Origin: Bacillota bacterium
Lineage (GTDB): Bacteria; Bacillota; Clostridia; Christensenellales; Aristaeellaceae
DNA: 64,000 bases
Reading direction: 5' to 3'
NCBI GenBank assembly: GCA_023398575.1
Contig: JAEWSC010000094.1
Span: 1-64,000, forward strand
Part shown: positions 49,961 through 58,566 of the stretch, piece after piece
Layout of the letters: every line of letters begins with the position of its first letter
How positions within the stretch are numbered: position 1 is the stretch's first letter
Notes under the pieces: model-generated
Told to the model about the DNA's origin: nothing
Databases searched by the model: none
Seen by the model: only the letters and a program-made list of their open reading frames with translations
Translations under genes and position numbers: made by a program

Positions 49961-50014
49961 GTATACCCCACACCAGGCGGCATGAAACAGCAAGACTACC
50001 GTATACGGTATACG
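49961..50014. promoter_or_regulatory. Three GTATAC sites, two in a palindrome
   Basis: GTATAC occurs at 49961-49966, 50001-50006 and 50008-50013. The last two form CGTATAC-G-GTATACG (50000-50014), a perfect odd palindrome. They lie upstream of the NrdD-like gene and near the XRE-type regulator gene, which makes them operator candidates. Confidence 0.45.
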
Positions 50015-50192
50015 TTTCGAATCGACGTAAAGCATTCCCACCATGTACTACAGCGTCTTTATCATAGACCATCGGTTTCTGCGCTGAAAGGAGGGCGAAT
50101 TACGCCGCTGCCACCGGCTGTACTGCAAATGCTGCATTTGGTGACGGAGCGTCTTTTTCTGTTCATGCCAATATAAGAGCCAGCTTAACATA

Positions 50193-50444
50193 TTATTGTC
50201 CTCCTCTTTCATCAAAAGCGGGCTGCCGCAGTGACAACAGCTTTAAAAGCTCTTCGCGCTTGTCTTTGCGTGGCGTCCGCTGGCCATACTCGTACTTTTG
50301 ATACGCGCTGCGGGAGATGCCGCAGGCATCGGCCACTTCTGTTTGCGTCATGCGGGCAGAAAGCCTTGCTTCTACCAGCCAGCCCCTATATGCCAGGGCT
50401 TTCTTCTCTTTTTCATGCCACATCCTCTGTTCCTGCCGCATCAT
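50193..50444 (-). CDS. XRE-type helix-turn-helix regulator
   Basis: An 83-residue DNA-binding protein. A basic N-terminus (RMWHEKEKKALAYRG) precedes a Cro/C1-type HTH: VEARLSARMTQTEVADACGISRSAYQKYEYGQRTP. The tail is short. ATG 50444 has GGAGG eight bases upstream; the frame to 50534 has no site. It is transcribed divergently from spoIIGA. It could control the neighbouring NrdD-like gene through the GTATAC sites, or itself; neither is proven. Confidence 0.82.
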   Translation of the reverse strand: MMRQEQRMWHEKEKKALAYRGWLVEARLSARMTQTEVADACGISRSAYQKYEYGQRTPRKDKREELLKLLSLRQPAFDERGGQ

Positions 50445-50561
50445 ACGTATTTCCTCCATATGCGAACGTTTGTTTGGATTGTATAGAAATCCGCATTTTT
50501 TGTCAACCCCTATTTTATAAAAAAAGTACCGCAAAATATCTCAATGCGTGTCACAACCTGA

Positions 50562-50591
50562 ATTCAATGCGCGTGGTTTCGCGCATTGAAT
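50562..50591. promoter_or_regulatory. Perfect hairpin/palindrome upstream of spoIIGA
   Basis: 12-base perfect arms ATTCAATGCGCG (50562-50573) and CGCGCATTGAAT (50580-50591) around a 6-base loop. It lies between divergent genes, so it is not an ordinary terminator. I see no Spo0A box (TGTCGAA) beside it. Confidence 0.55.
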
Positions 50592-50653
50592 CAACATATT
50601 CAGGGATGCACTCATCATATACTGTGAACAACGCTATGCGGGGAGGCGCCAGT

Positions 50654-51454
50654 ATGAGAATAAGCGGCGAGCTGTTTTTGCTGACCAATACACTGGCCAA
50701 CAGCCTATCCCTGTGGCTGGCCGCCCGGCTGATGGGTATGCATCTTCCATCCATTAAGCGTATCCTTATAGCTGCGCTGTGCGGCTCTACCTATAGCGTT
50801 TTGGCCTATCTGCCTGGTCTTTCTTTTTTGCGTACCCTTCCCTTTTTGCTGGTTGTCCCTTTCGTAATGGCAAAGATCATGCTTCCGCATCAAAAACCGC
50901 TTTCTATTGTGAAAACGTCCGTTTTCATTCTACTTTGCGGGCTTTTTCTAGGCGGATTTTTATCCTGGCTCAATACGCAGAGAATCACCTTATGGACGGC
51001 ATTTGGCACGCTGTTTTTGTCGACCCTGGGTGCCGCATTATTTTGCGGCGTACACAGAAAATCGCACTCCCAGATAACCATGGTGGAAATCGCTTTGGAC
51101 GGTGGGGATATGGGCAAGATTCCCATCCGTCTGCCGGCCATGCTGGACACCGGCAACCAACTGACAGACCCTATCACCGGCCTGCCGGTCGTTGTAGCGT
51201 CATCCACCTCCCTAAGACCAATACTTCCGGCCGCTGTTATGCCGGAAGACCCGCTTACACTTCCCTATGGTTTTCGCCTTTTGCGGGTACAGACGACTGC
51301 CGGCCATAAGATGATGATGTGCTTTCGCCCCAGCTGCTTCCGTGTACAAATGGAAGGCGCTTGGCGCGAAGGCCAGGCGTTGATTGCCATAGCTCCCACC
51401 GGTTATGACGGTGCCCAGGCACTGGTGCCATCCGCCGTGGTGGAGGCTTTATAA
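50654..51454 (+). CDS. spoIIGA: Sporulation sigma-E factor-processing peptidase SpoIIGA
   Basis: A 266-residue membrane protease that activates pro-sigma-E. The N-terminal 140 residues form about five membrane segments (SLSLWLAARLMGMHL, FLLVVPFVMAKI). The C-terminal soluble domain has the aspartic protease motif LPAMLDTGNQLTDP, with Asp165. Two such domains must pair. The start ATG 50654 has GGGGAGG seven bases upstream; the open frame extends to 50231 but would run through the divergent regulator gene. It is followed 15 bases later by sigE, the standard order. Confidence 0.93.
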   Translation: MRISGELFLLTNTLANSLSLWLAARLMGMHLPSIKRILIAALCGSTYSVLAYLPGLSFLRTLPFLLVVPFVMAKIMLPHQKPLSIVKTSVFILLCGLFLGGFLSWLNTQRITLWTAFGTLFLSTLGAALFCGVHRKSHSQITMVEIALDGGDMGKIPIRLPAMLDTGNQLTDPITGLPVVVASSTSLRPILPAAVMPEDPLTLPYGFRLLRVQTTAGHKMMMCFRPSCFRVQMEGAWREGQALIAIAPTGYDGAQALVPSAVVEAL

Positions 51455-51469
51455 AAGGAGGAACTCTTC

Positions 51470-52210
51470 ATGCGCTCTATTCGTCCTTTCTTTCCCATAA
51501 GGTGGTATGCTGCCCTGCGCAGGAAGGTTCTTTTTTGGCTGGCACTTTTGCACCCTGGCCAGGTTCACTATATAGGCGGGCCAGACCCGCTGCCCGTTCC
51601 ACTTTCTCCGCATGAAGAAAAACTGTTGGTAGATCAGCTCAAGGACGACGATGGCTCCGTGCGTTCCATTTTGATTGAGCGCAACCTTCGCCTGGTTGTT
51701 TTTATCGCACGCAAGTTTGAAAACACAGGCATCGCCCTGGAAGATTTAATCTCTATCGGTACCATTGGCTTAATCAAAGCGGTGAACACCTTTGACCCCG
51801 ACAAAAAGATCAAGCTGGCCACCTATGCCTCCCGCTGCATCGAAAACGAGGTATTAATGTTTCTGCGCCGCAACAGCCGAACAAAGCTGGAGGTTTCTCT
51901 GGATGAGCCGCTGAAAACGGACTGGGATGGCAATGAGCTTTTGCTTTCCGATGTATTGGGCACAGAGGGTGATATGGTGTATAAATGTATAGAGGACAGT
52001 GTGGAGAAACAATTGCTTACCTATGCCCTGGATCATTTAAGCCCCAGGGAGCAGCGCATTATGCAGCTTCGTTTTGGCCTGACCGGCGGCCAGGAAAAGA
52101 CCCAAAAAGAGGTGGCTGACATACTGGGAATCTCCCAGTCCTACATCTCCAGACTGGAAAAAAGGATTCTTTCCAGACTTCATGTCGAACTGACACGCAT
52201 CAGCAGTTAG
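51470..52210 (+). CDS. sigE: Pro-sigma-E, mother-cell sigma factor
   Basis: A 246-residue sigma-70 family protein. The N-terminal pro-sequence of about 25-30 residues (MRSIRPFFPIRWYAALRRKV) is basic and hydrophobic, as expected for the membrane-held precursor cleaved by SpoIIGA. Region 2 has LIERNLRLVVFIARKFENTG and EDLISIGTIGLIKAVNTFD, and region 4 ends with TQKEVADILGISQSYISRLEKRI, the HTH. It directs early mother-cell genes after asymmetric division. AAAGGAGG precedes ATG 51470. Confidence 0.96.
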   Translation: MRSIRPFFPIRWYAALRRKVLFWLALLHPGQVHYIGGPDPLPVPLSPHEEKLLVDQLKDDDGSVRSILIERNLRLVVFIARKFENTGIALEDLISIGTIGLIKAVNTFDPDKKIKLATYASRCIENEVLMFLRRNSRTKLEVSLDEPLKTDWDGNELLLSDVLGTEGDMVYKCIEDSVEKQLLTYALDHLSPREQRIMQLRFGLTGGQEKTQKEVADILGISQSYISRLEKRILSRLHVELTRISS

Positions 52211-52281
52211 TTTGTCGCACAGCATAAAACCCTTCATACGGGGTCATACTGCATTCATCCGGAATCGTGGAGGAATGCGGT

Positions 52282-53070
52282 ATGGCAACAGGAAAGGTAG
52301 AAATCTGCGGCGTAGACACATCCTCTTTGCCCGTTTTAAACAATGAACGCATGCGCCAGCTTTTCCCGCTGGTTCACAGCGGCGACCAGACAGCGCGGGA
52401 GGAATTTATTCGCGGCAACCTGCGGCTTGTTTTAAGCGTTATCCAGCGCTTTACAAACCGCGGCGAAAACGTGGACGACCTGTTTCAGGTAGGATGCATC
52501 GGGCTCATCAAGGCTCTGGACAACTTTGACGTAAGCCAAAACGTAAGGTTCTCCACGTATGCGGTACCTATGATTATTGGCGAAATCAGGCGCTATTTAA
52601 GGGACAACAATGCTATCCGTGTCAGCCGGTCTTTGCGCGACATCGCCTACAAGGCATTGCAGGCCCGCGACCGCCTGGCCAGCGCGCTCAACCGGGAACC
52701 CACAGTCACGGAGCTTGCAGAAGAACTGCACATTCCCAGAGAAGATGTTGTATTCGCTCTGGAGGCCATTCAGGACCCGGTATCGCTGTTTGAGCCTGTA
52801 TATAACGACGGCGGTGACGCCATATACATCATGGACCAGGTGAAGGACGATAAGCATATAGACGAAGCCTGGCTGGAGGAAATCACTATCAAGGAAGCTA
52901 TGCGCCGCCTGAATGACCGGGAGAAGCGAATCTTGCGCCTTCGTTTTTTCGAAGGCCGCACGCAAATGGAGGTCGCCAACGAAATCGGCATCAGCCAGGC
53001 CCAGGTGTCACGGCTTGAGAAAAACGCGCTGCTGCACATGCGAAAGCATGTGCAGGTGCAGCAGATGTAA
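52282..53070 (+). CDS. sigG: Sigma-G, late forespore sigma factor
   Basis: A 262-residue sigma factor. The N-terminal VEICGVDTSSLPVLNNERM is highly diagnostic for SigG. Region 2 contains RGNLRLVLSVIQRFTNRGENVDDLFQVGCIGLIKA, region 3 VSRSLRDIAYKALQARDRL, and region 4 TQMEVANEIGISQAQVSRLEKNAL. It runs late forespore genes. ATG 52282 has GGAGG eight bases upstream, better than GTG 52267. The order spoIIGA-sigE-sigG is conserved in spore formers. A terminator follows. Confidence 0.96.
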   Translation: MATGKVEICGVDTSSLPVLNNERMRQLFPLVHSGDQTAREEFIRGNLRLVLSVIQRFTNRGENVDDLFQVGCIGLIKALDNFDVSQNVRFSTYAVPMIIGEIRRYLRDNNAIRVSRSLRDIAYKALQARDRLASALNREPTVTELAEELHIPREDVVFALEAIQDPVSLFEPVYNDGGDAIYIMDQVKDDKHIDEAWLEEITIKEAMRRLNDREKRILRLRFFEGRTQMEVANEIGISQAQVSRLEKNALLHMRKHVQVQQM

Positions 53071-53075
53071 TGCAA

Positions 53076-53103
53076 AAAAGAGCGTCTTACGGCGCTCTTT
53101 TTG
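53076..53103 (+). terminator. Terminator after sigG
   Basis: AGAGCG and CGCTCT arms around an 8-base loop, with A-run and T-run at the ends. Confidence 0.85.
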
Positions 53104-53173
53104 TATGCCCATCTTATCCAACCAAATTCGTTCCGGCAAATCCAGCAGATGTACTATTCTTACGGCTGGATAA

Positions 53174-53629
53174 TCAGCTAAAAGTGATTATACCGATGAA
53201 GACGGTGGAAAGCAGCATTGCCAGTGCCCCCAGAATAGCGCTCTTAAAAAAATACCATTCTGTTGGACTGATTTCCCCCTTGATATCATAATTTCCGGAT
53301 ACTTCTATTTCAAACCGAAACAACACTTCTGCCTTAAAGATCATTAAATAGCCCACAGCCGGCATGAACAGTACTATAAGCACAGGAAAAAAGAATGTAT
53401 GCCGGATAATCGAAATGATAAAAAAGCTGACATTTAAAACAGCCGATAAAATAACCCCAGTCATCGCCAAATTTTTCAGCCACTTTTGCCTTCGCTCATA
53501 GCGGTCCATTTCTGCTTTGAGTATCGTTGCCGCATCCTGTATGGATACTGCTCCAAGCGACGTACCGCACTCCCTGCACATAACTGTTTCATTGCTGTTT
53601 CCCATCTGGCATACCGGACAGATTTTCAT
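53174..53629 (-). CDS. Zinc-ribbon membrane protein of unknown function
   Basis: A 151-residue protein that begins with a zinc ribbon: ICPVCQMGNSNETVMCREC (CxxC, CxxC). A short helical linker (ATILKAEMDRYERRQKW) and three hydrophobic segments follow, the last at the C-terminus (ILGALAMLLSTVFIGIITF). The role is unknown; small zinc-ribbon membrane proteins are common in clostridia. ATG 53629 has GGAGG seven bases upstream. It converges on the sigG terminator region. Confidence 0.7.
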   Translation of the reverse strand: MKICPVCQMGNSNETVMCRECGTSLGAVSIQDAATILKAEMDRYERRQKWLKNLAMTGVILSAVLNVSFFIISIIRHTFFFPVLIVLFMPAVGYLMIFKAEVLFRFEIEVSGNYDIKGEISPTEWYFFKSAILGALAMLLSTVFIGIITFS

Positions 53630-53812
53630 ATCTTTCTCCTCCATACCGAAGGCGTACTGCTACACTCCAAAGTACATTTTACTGTTTTCCCCTCAACCTA
53701 CAACAGATGATGCTCAAACACCACATTTCACGCAACAAAACTGCTGGCTGAACACACATTAATCTTCCGCAACATTTCCCCTCCTGCCGCATACAAGTAA
53801 GGAGGGAGGTGC

Positions 53813-54058
53813 ATGCCCGTGAGTTTGTCGGAATTGCGCACCAAGGACGTAGTAAATACCTGCGACGGCCGCCGTTTGGGTAAGGTCATGGATATTGAGT
53901 TTTGTGAAAAAGACGGTACGGTCACGGCTCTTGTGGTTCCGGGAGAGTTTAACATGCTGCAGATGCTTCGCGGCGAAAAGTGCGGCATTGTTATCCCCTG
54001 GAACAGAATTTGCAAAATCGGCGATGATGTCATCCTGGTCAACATAGAAGACCTGTAA
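53813..54058 (+). CDS. YlmC/YmxH family sporulation protein
   Basis: An 81-residue PRC-barrel-like protein of the YlmC/YmxH family. Diagnostic segments are LRTKDVVNTCDGRRLGKVMDIEF and LRGEKCGIVIPWNRICKIGDDVILV. The family is typically found near sigma-G or other sporulation genes and is restricted to spore formers; its precise role is unknown to me. AAGGAGGGAGG precedes ATG 53813. It lies between sigG and nrdR. Confidence 0.9.
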   Translation: MPVSLSELRTKDVVNTCDGRRLGKVMDIEFCEKDGTVTALVVPGEFNMLQMLRGEKCGIVIPWNRICKIGDDVILVNIEDL

Positions 54059-54104
54059 TATGCGATATTCCGATACATTTTGCAGTCCTTGCTTATGTTT
54101 TTCC

Positions 54105-54133
54105 TTTACGTTAAGCTTGGATTGCGATATAAT
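54105..54133 (+). promoter_or_regulatory. Promoter of nrdR
   Basis: TTTACG (54105-54110), 17 bases, TATAAT (54128-54133), 48 bases before the start. Confidence 0.5.
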
Positions 54134-54180
54134 AAAAAAAATGTCATAGACGGCATGTCCGTCCCGAAAGAAGAGATAGC

Positions 54181-54660
54181 ATGAGATGCCAATACTGCTC
54201 TTGCCCCGATAGTAAGGTTATCGACTCCAGGCCTACCGAGGAAGGCAACAGCATCAGGCGCCGCCGTGAATGCATACAATGCGGGCGGCGTTTTACAACG
54301 TATGAAAAAATCGAATTGGTTCCCCTGCTTGTTGTGAAAAAAGATAAGCGCAGGGAGCCCTTTGACAGCGAAAAAATCCGCAACGGCATCATTCACGCCT
54401 GCGAAAAAAGGCCGGTATCCCTGGCGCAGATCGACGCCATCGTTGCCCGCATTGAGCAAAACGTATACAACACGATGGAAGCCGAGGTTACCACCCGCCA
54501 AATTGGTGAAATGGTGATGGAAGAACTAAAAAAACTGGATGAAGTCTCTTACGTTCGCTTTGCTTCCGTCTACCGACAGTTTACCGACATCTCCAGCTTT
54601 ATGGAAGAATTGACGAAGCTGCTTGGCGAAAGCCAGTTTCGGCCAGAAGGGAAGGTGTAA
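54181..54660 (+). CDS. nrdR: Ribonucleotide reductase regulator NrdR
   Basis: A 159-residue repressor of ribonucleotide reductase genes. An N-terminal zinc ribbon (MRCQYCSCPDSKVIDSRPTE ... CIQCGRRFTTYE) is followed by an ATP-cone (LLVVKKDKRREPFDSEKIRNGI). NrdR senses ATP/dATP and binds NrdR boxes. The length and layout are standard. It is the first of a probable nrdR-Dabb pair. No reductase gene lies in the window apart from the small NrdD-like fragment upstream. Confidence 0.97.
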   Translation: MRCQYCSCPDSKVIDSRPTEEGNSIRRRRECIQCGRRFTTYEKIELVPLLVVKKDKRREPFDSEKIRNGIIHACEKRPVSLAQIDAIVARIEQNVYNTMEAEVTTRQIGEMVMEELKKLDEVSYVRFASVYRQFTDISSFMEELTKLLGESQFRPEGKV

Positions 54661-54663
54661 TGT

Positions 54664-54951
54664 ATGCTAAGACATGTAGTGTTGTTTAAAATGAAGCCAG
54701 AACATATGGATTGTATTCCCGAGCTCATCAGAGATCTGAAAGCTTTGAAAGGCCCGGTCGAAGGCCTGCTGGAAATGGAGGCGGGCACCGATATCGTCGG
54801 CGGCAGCCGCTCCTATGATTTCGCATTGATTGCCACATTCCCTGACCGTGCCGCGCTGGATGCCTATCAAGTTCATCCCCTACATGTTGCTGTCGCTAAT
54901 CGTATTGGTGAGGTGCGGGAATCCGTTATCGCCTGTGACTTCTTGCTGTAA
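54664..54951 (+). CDS. Dabb (stress-responsive A/B barrel) domain protein
   Basis: A 95-residue protein of the dimeric alpha-beta barrel (Dabb) type: MLRHVVLFKMKPE at the start, then LLEMEAGTDIVGGSRSYDFALIATFPDRAALDAYQVHPLH. The family includes stress-responsive proteins and some small ring-forming enzymes. The function here is unknown. AAGGTG lies upstream of ATG 54664, three bases after the nrdR stop, so translation is probably coupled. Confidence 0.88.
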   Translation: MLRHVVLFKMKPEHMDCIPELIRDLKALKGPVEGLLEMEAGTDIVGGSRSYDFALIATFPDRAALDAYQVHPLHVAVANRIGEVRESVIACDFLL

Positions 54952-54992
54952 CTATCTTTTATATCCCATACGTTATGACCGGAGGATGCAAT

Positions 54993-56018
54993 ATGAAGGC
55001 TGCCGTATTTCATGGCAAGCATACTGTTCGCGTTGAAGAAGTTCAAGAACTGCCCTTGACCTCCCATGATGTCCGCATCGCCATTGCCTATTGCGGTGTG
55101 TGCGGAACAGACATACATATATATGAGGGTGATCCAGGCGCGGCCCCGGTTACACCGCCCAACGTATTGGGCCACGAAATGTCTGGTGTTGTGGTCGCGA
55201 CAGGCGATAAGGTTACGCAGGTGAAGCCGGGCGACAGGGTGGCGGTTGACCCCAATGAAATGTGTGGGCAGTGCTTTTATTGCCGCAATGCCATGGGCCA
55301 CTTCTGCACCCATATGATCGGTTATGGCACCACCGCCAGGGGCGGCTTTGCCGAATTTCTCACCGTGCCCGAAAAGCAGGTCTATCAAATCCCCGACTCT
55401 ATGCCCCTTACGCATGCCGCCTTGACTGAGACAGTATCCTGCTGCGTGCATGGCATCGATTTATGCCGCATAAACGCCGGACAGACGGTACTGGTCATCG
55501 GTGCGGGACCCATTGGGCTAATCATGCTGCAATTAGCCAAGCTGCGCGGCGCGGCGCAGATCATCGTATCCGAGCCGACGGCGCAAAAGCGGGAGCTGGC
55601 TTTAAAACTGGGGGCAGACAAGGCCGTTGACCCCACTCAGGAAGACCTGTCAAACGCACTTGCTGCTTATTCAAATATAGATTGCGTGATTGAATGCGTC
55701 GGCTCTGCGCGAACCATGTCTCAAGCCGTTGCCTTGGCCGGCCGAGGCGCAACCGTGATGTTTTTTGGCCTTACGCCGCCCGAAACCGAGATCGCCATCA
55801 AGCCCTACGAGGTGTTCGCAAAGGAGCTCCACCTCACCGCCTCCTTTATCAACCCTTACACCTTTACCAGGGCTATATCCCTGCTGGCGGAAAAGAAAAT
55901 CAACGTTGAGGATATTATCAGCGTAACGCTGCCGCTCAAAGACATGTGCCGCGTGTTTGAAGAGCCAGCCTTGCGGCAGGGCGGGAAGGTATTGATTGCG
56001 ATTCATTCGGAAGGCTGA
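54993..56018 (+). CDS. Zinc-dependent medium-chain alcohol dehydrogenase
   Basis: A 341-residue dehydrogenase of the MDR family resembling sorbitol, butanediol and threonine dehydrogenases. Catalytic zinc ligands are Cys in YCGVCGTD and His in VLGHEMSG. The structural zinc has four Cys: CGQCFYCRNAMGHFC. The Rossmann GxGPIG motif (VIGAGPIGLIML) binds NAD(P). The substrate is likely a polyol or a secondary alcohol. ATG 54993 has GGAGG six bases upstream. It ends at a terminator shared with the convergent GH30 gene. Confidence 0.9.
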   Translation: MKAAVFHGKHTVRVEEVQELPLTSHDVRIAIAYCGVCGTDIHIYEGDPGAAPVTPPNVLGHEMSGVVVATGDKVTQVKPGDRVAVDPNEMCGQCFYCRNAMGHFCTHMIGYGTTARGGFAEFLTVPEKQVYQIPDSMPLTHAALTETVSCCVHGIDLCRINAGQTVLVIGAGPIGLIMLQLAKLRGAAQIIVSEPTAQKRELALKLGADKAVDPTQEDLSNALAAYSNIDCVIECVGSARTMSQAVALAGRGATVMFFGLTPPETEIAIKPYEVFAKELHLTASFINPYTFTRAISLLAEKKINVEDIISVTLPLKDMCRVFEEPALRQGGKVLIAIHSEG

Positions 56019-56036
56019 AATAAAAGTACAAAAGTA

Positions 56037-56077
56037 TAAAACACCTCTATGAACATCGATTTCATGGAGGTGTTTTA
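56037..56077. terminator. Bidirectional terminator
   Basis: AAACACCTC-ATGAA pairs with TTCAT-GAGGTGTTT, giving a long stem with A and T runs, between the convergent dehydrogenase and GH30 genes. Confidence 0.8.
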
Positions 56078-56095
56078 TTTGCAGTTATTTTTCTT

Positions 56096-57439
56096 TTAGA
56101 TGCCCTCTATCACTCCGGTAGCAATGGCGTTGGCCGGCAGCTTAAACTCCGCAGCCTGACCGCATACCCGAATAACAACCGGCAGCGCTTTGTTCGTCTT
56201 GTTCAAGAAAACGGAAACCAGCTTTCGATCCGGATTGATAAAGGAAACAGTATCAATCATCTCTGTATAGACAGTAGAAGCGATTCGCCGCGCACCGGAC
56301 TTGATATAGCGGCTGAAATGGCCGATGTACTCAAAGCTCAGCTTCTTTTCAACTTCGCCTGTTTGAAGGTTGCACATGATAGGCGCATCACAGAAGTTGC
56401 CCACATGGTTGGGGCCGCCCTTTTCATCCAGTAAAATGTTCCAATCCAGATATCCGTGCATGCCCGCCTTCAGGTTGCCGATGATGTCATGGGCATACAT
56501 TCTGGCATGCTGCAATTGATTTCCCGCACCAAAGCGGCTGTATTCCACACACCCCTCAGAGAATACCAGCTTTTTGTCCGGGTACTGCTGGGCCACCAGC
56601 TGCACCGCCTCAAAATGCTCGCCGCTGTACCAGTGGAAAGCAACGCCTGCGACCATGCTATCGGTCTTTTCATCAATGATTTCCTTGGCCCTGTCATACA
56701 CCCGTTCCTTGTTGTGATCCCAAATATAGATGCCAACATTGTCAAGCCCGTGCTTTTTGAGGGCCGGATGTAAATAATCCCTGAGAAACGCCTTTTCCTC
56801 CTGAGCGGTATAGATGCAGGAATCCCACTTTTGCACGGCCTTGGGCTCGTTCTGCACTGTGATCATAGTGATGTCAAAGCCTAGTGCCTTGTATTCCTTT
56901 ATGTAACGGCAAATATACTCCGCCCAAAGCGCGTAATACTCATGCAAAAGACTGCCGCCGCCATTCTTTTGGCCGTTGCTTTTCATAAAGGCCGGCGGGC
57001 TCCAGGGTGAAAGCATCAGCACAAGCTCCGTGCCGGCCCTTTTCTGCGCATGCTCAAGCAGCGGCAGAATATACTGATGATCTCGCGCCAGTGTAAAGGT
57101 GGATAGTGATTCGTCGTTTTTGTCGGTAACCGCCGAATAGTTGCCAAGCGAAAAGTCACAGCTGTCCAGTGCGACTCTGGCCATGGTATAGCTGTTGCCC
57201 TCCGGCCCAAAGTAAGCGTCCAGTATTTCCTGCTGCTTTTCGGCGCTCATCTTGGAGAAGGCATACCCTGATGCCTCCGTGATGGCACCGCCAAAGCCCA
57301 TGATCTCCTGATACCGGATCTCCGGGTACAGGTTGACCACCTTATTCTCTACACCTGGGTCGGCCTTAAACGTTAAGTGCTTTACAATTTTTTTCGCTGC
57401 TCCTTTTGCGTAAACCGTGCTGACTAATTCAAGCTTCAT
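56096..57439 (-). CDS. GH30 glycosidase (glucosylceramidase-like)
   Basis: A 447-residue glycosidase of family GH30. The acid/base Glu is in TVQNEPKAVQKWDS and the nucleophile Glu in LVFSEGCVEYS. The opening region IMGFGGAITEASGYAFSKMS is the conserved start of the TIM barrel. The C-terminal beta domain includes YIKSGARRIAS. No signal peptide is present, so it acts in the cytoplasm, on a beta-glucoside, xyloside or similar. ATG 57439 has GAGGGG four bases upstream. It has no transporter beside it. Confidence 0.92.
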   Translation of the reverse strand: MKLELVSTVYAKGAAKKIVKHLTFKADPGVENKVVNLYPEIRYQEIMGFGGAITEASGYAFSKMSAEKQQEILDAYFGPEGNSYTMARVALDSCDFSLGNYSAVTDKNDESLSTFTLARDHQYILPLLEHAQKRAGTELVLMLSPWSPPAFMKSNGQKNGGGSLLHEYYALWAEYICRYIKEYKALGFDITMITVQNEPKAVQKWDSCIYTAQEEKAFLRDYLHPALKKHGLDNVGIYIWDHNKERVYDRAKEIIDEKTDSMVAGVAFHWYSGEHFEAVQLVAQQYPDKKLVFSEGCVEYSRFGAGNQLQHARMYAHDIIGNLKAGMHGYLDWNILLDEKGGPNHVGNFCDAPIMCNLQTGEVEKKLSFEYIGHFSRYIKSGARRIASTVYTEMIDTVSFINPDRKLVSVFLNKTNKALPVVIRVCGQAAEFKLPANAIATGVIEGI

Positions 57440-57651
57440 ACTACCCCTCACAAAAGCATAATTTTGTGTGCGATATGTTTTTATCCTTTAAGACCGCATG
57501 CGCATTGTAGTTCCATCTGGCTCATTCTATTTCCTGCACGGCCGAATCAGTCTGCACAGTTTGTCAGCAATGCTCACGCTTTTGTCATTTGTTGCATTCC
57601 TTAAGAGAAAACGAAACGTTGTGTACTGATTACAATCTATTTGCTGCATGT

Positions 57652-57685
57652 AAAAGGCCGCCTTCCTTTTGGACCGCGGCCTTTT
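57652..57685 (-). terminator. Terminator of the DUF3298 gene
   Basis: AAAAGGCCGC (57652-57661) pairs with GCGGCCTTTT (57676-57685). The rest of the 57452-57702 spacer contains no gene. Confidence 0.8.
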
Positions 57686-57702
57686 AAGATCATGCCGAAC
57701 AG

Positions 57703-58467
57703 TTAATTCTTGTTCATTTCATTCCGCAATTCATCCAGCGAGAACGGGAAGGTCAGCGCACCTGATGCGGCATTGGCAATGGTGGCCGGCTGCACAAAGA
57801 ATACGATATTTCCCTGCTCATCCAGATAAAAATCACTTTCCGGATAGAATTCAGCGAACAGGTTTTCCTCTGTCAGTTCTTCAAAATATTCCACGGTGCC
57901 AGTTTGCATTTGCTCAACAATAATGTCCCACACCAACTGGTACACCGTGTCTACAAGCTTTGTGGCGGAAGCTTCATCCTCCTCCGCAATGCCCAATACA
58001 TAGGGCAGCGTTACAAGCCCGCCAGCGCTGTCGCCTGTTCTGGCAAACACATTGGCCAGCAACGTTTGCGATTCAGCCACGCCCATAAACTGTTCCTGGG
58101 AAAGCAGTACGCAAAAGAAATCATCCGTGTTGGCCGTTACCTGATAATTGATATGCATGTAAGCAGATACGCCGTCATCAAGGCTTGCACTGGCCTCATC
58201 ATACATCATCGGTGCGGTCAGCTGTATCAAATCATCCAAAAGCTCCTGATAAAATAGGTTAATGCTCGTATCAGTATCCGTTTCCGGTGTTACCTGCGGA
58301 TACACATAGGTGAGCAAAAACTTTGCGTCATCCACCGCGCTCCCTTCCGGAAATGCCGTCTCCCCTGCCAGCGGGCTTATTACCTCCAGTGTCTTTGCGG
58401 ATGCCGTGGTCATAAAGCTTGCGAGCAATAACATAATAGCCAGCATCAAACCGGTTCCTTTTTTCAT
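57703..58467 (-). CDS. Secreted DUF3298/RsiV-like domain protein
   Basis: A 254-residue exported protein. The signal peptide is MKKGTGLMLAIMLLLASFMT, with cleavage near ASA. The mature part resembles the DUF4163/DUF3298 pair found in the anti-sigma factor RsiV: YVYPQVT and YMHINYQVTANTDDFFCVLL for the first part, and EQGNIVFFVQPATIANAASG with FPFSLDEL for the C-terminal part. Here there is no membrane anchor of anti-sigma type and no adjacent sigma gene, so it is not an RsiV. RsiV-type domains bind lysozyme; the role here is unknown. Confidence 0.75.
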   Translation of the reverse strand: MKKGTGLMLAIMLLLASFMTTASAKTLEVISPLAGETAFPEGSAVDDAKFLLTYVYPQVTPETDTDTSINLFYQELLDDLIQLTAPMMYDEASASLDDGVSAYMHINYQVTANTDDFFCVLLSQEQFMGVAESQTLLANVFARTGDSAGGLVTLPYVLGIAEEDEASATKLVDTVYQLVWDIIVEQMQTGTVEYFEELTEENLFAEFYPESDFYLDEQGNIVFFVQPATIANAASGALTFPFSLDELRNEMNKN

Positions 58468-58566
58468 AGTCTTCCTTTCCGGGCAAATGCCCTTCGATTA
58501 CATGCTTGGAATAAGGGTTCCGATCAACAAACGCTTGAAAGGTCTAAAAACATCCCAGTATCCCCG

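Noticed and set aside
50231..50653. N-terminal extension of the spoIIGA frame
   Set aside because: It runs antisense through the XRE regulator gene and the palindrome. A good ribosome binding site and the family start point to ATG 50654.
57703..58467. DUF3298 protein as an anti-sigma factor RsiV
   Set aside because: It has a cleavable signal peptide rather than a membrane anchor with a cytoplasmic domain, and no sigma gene is adjacent.
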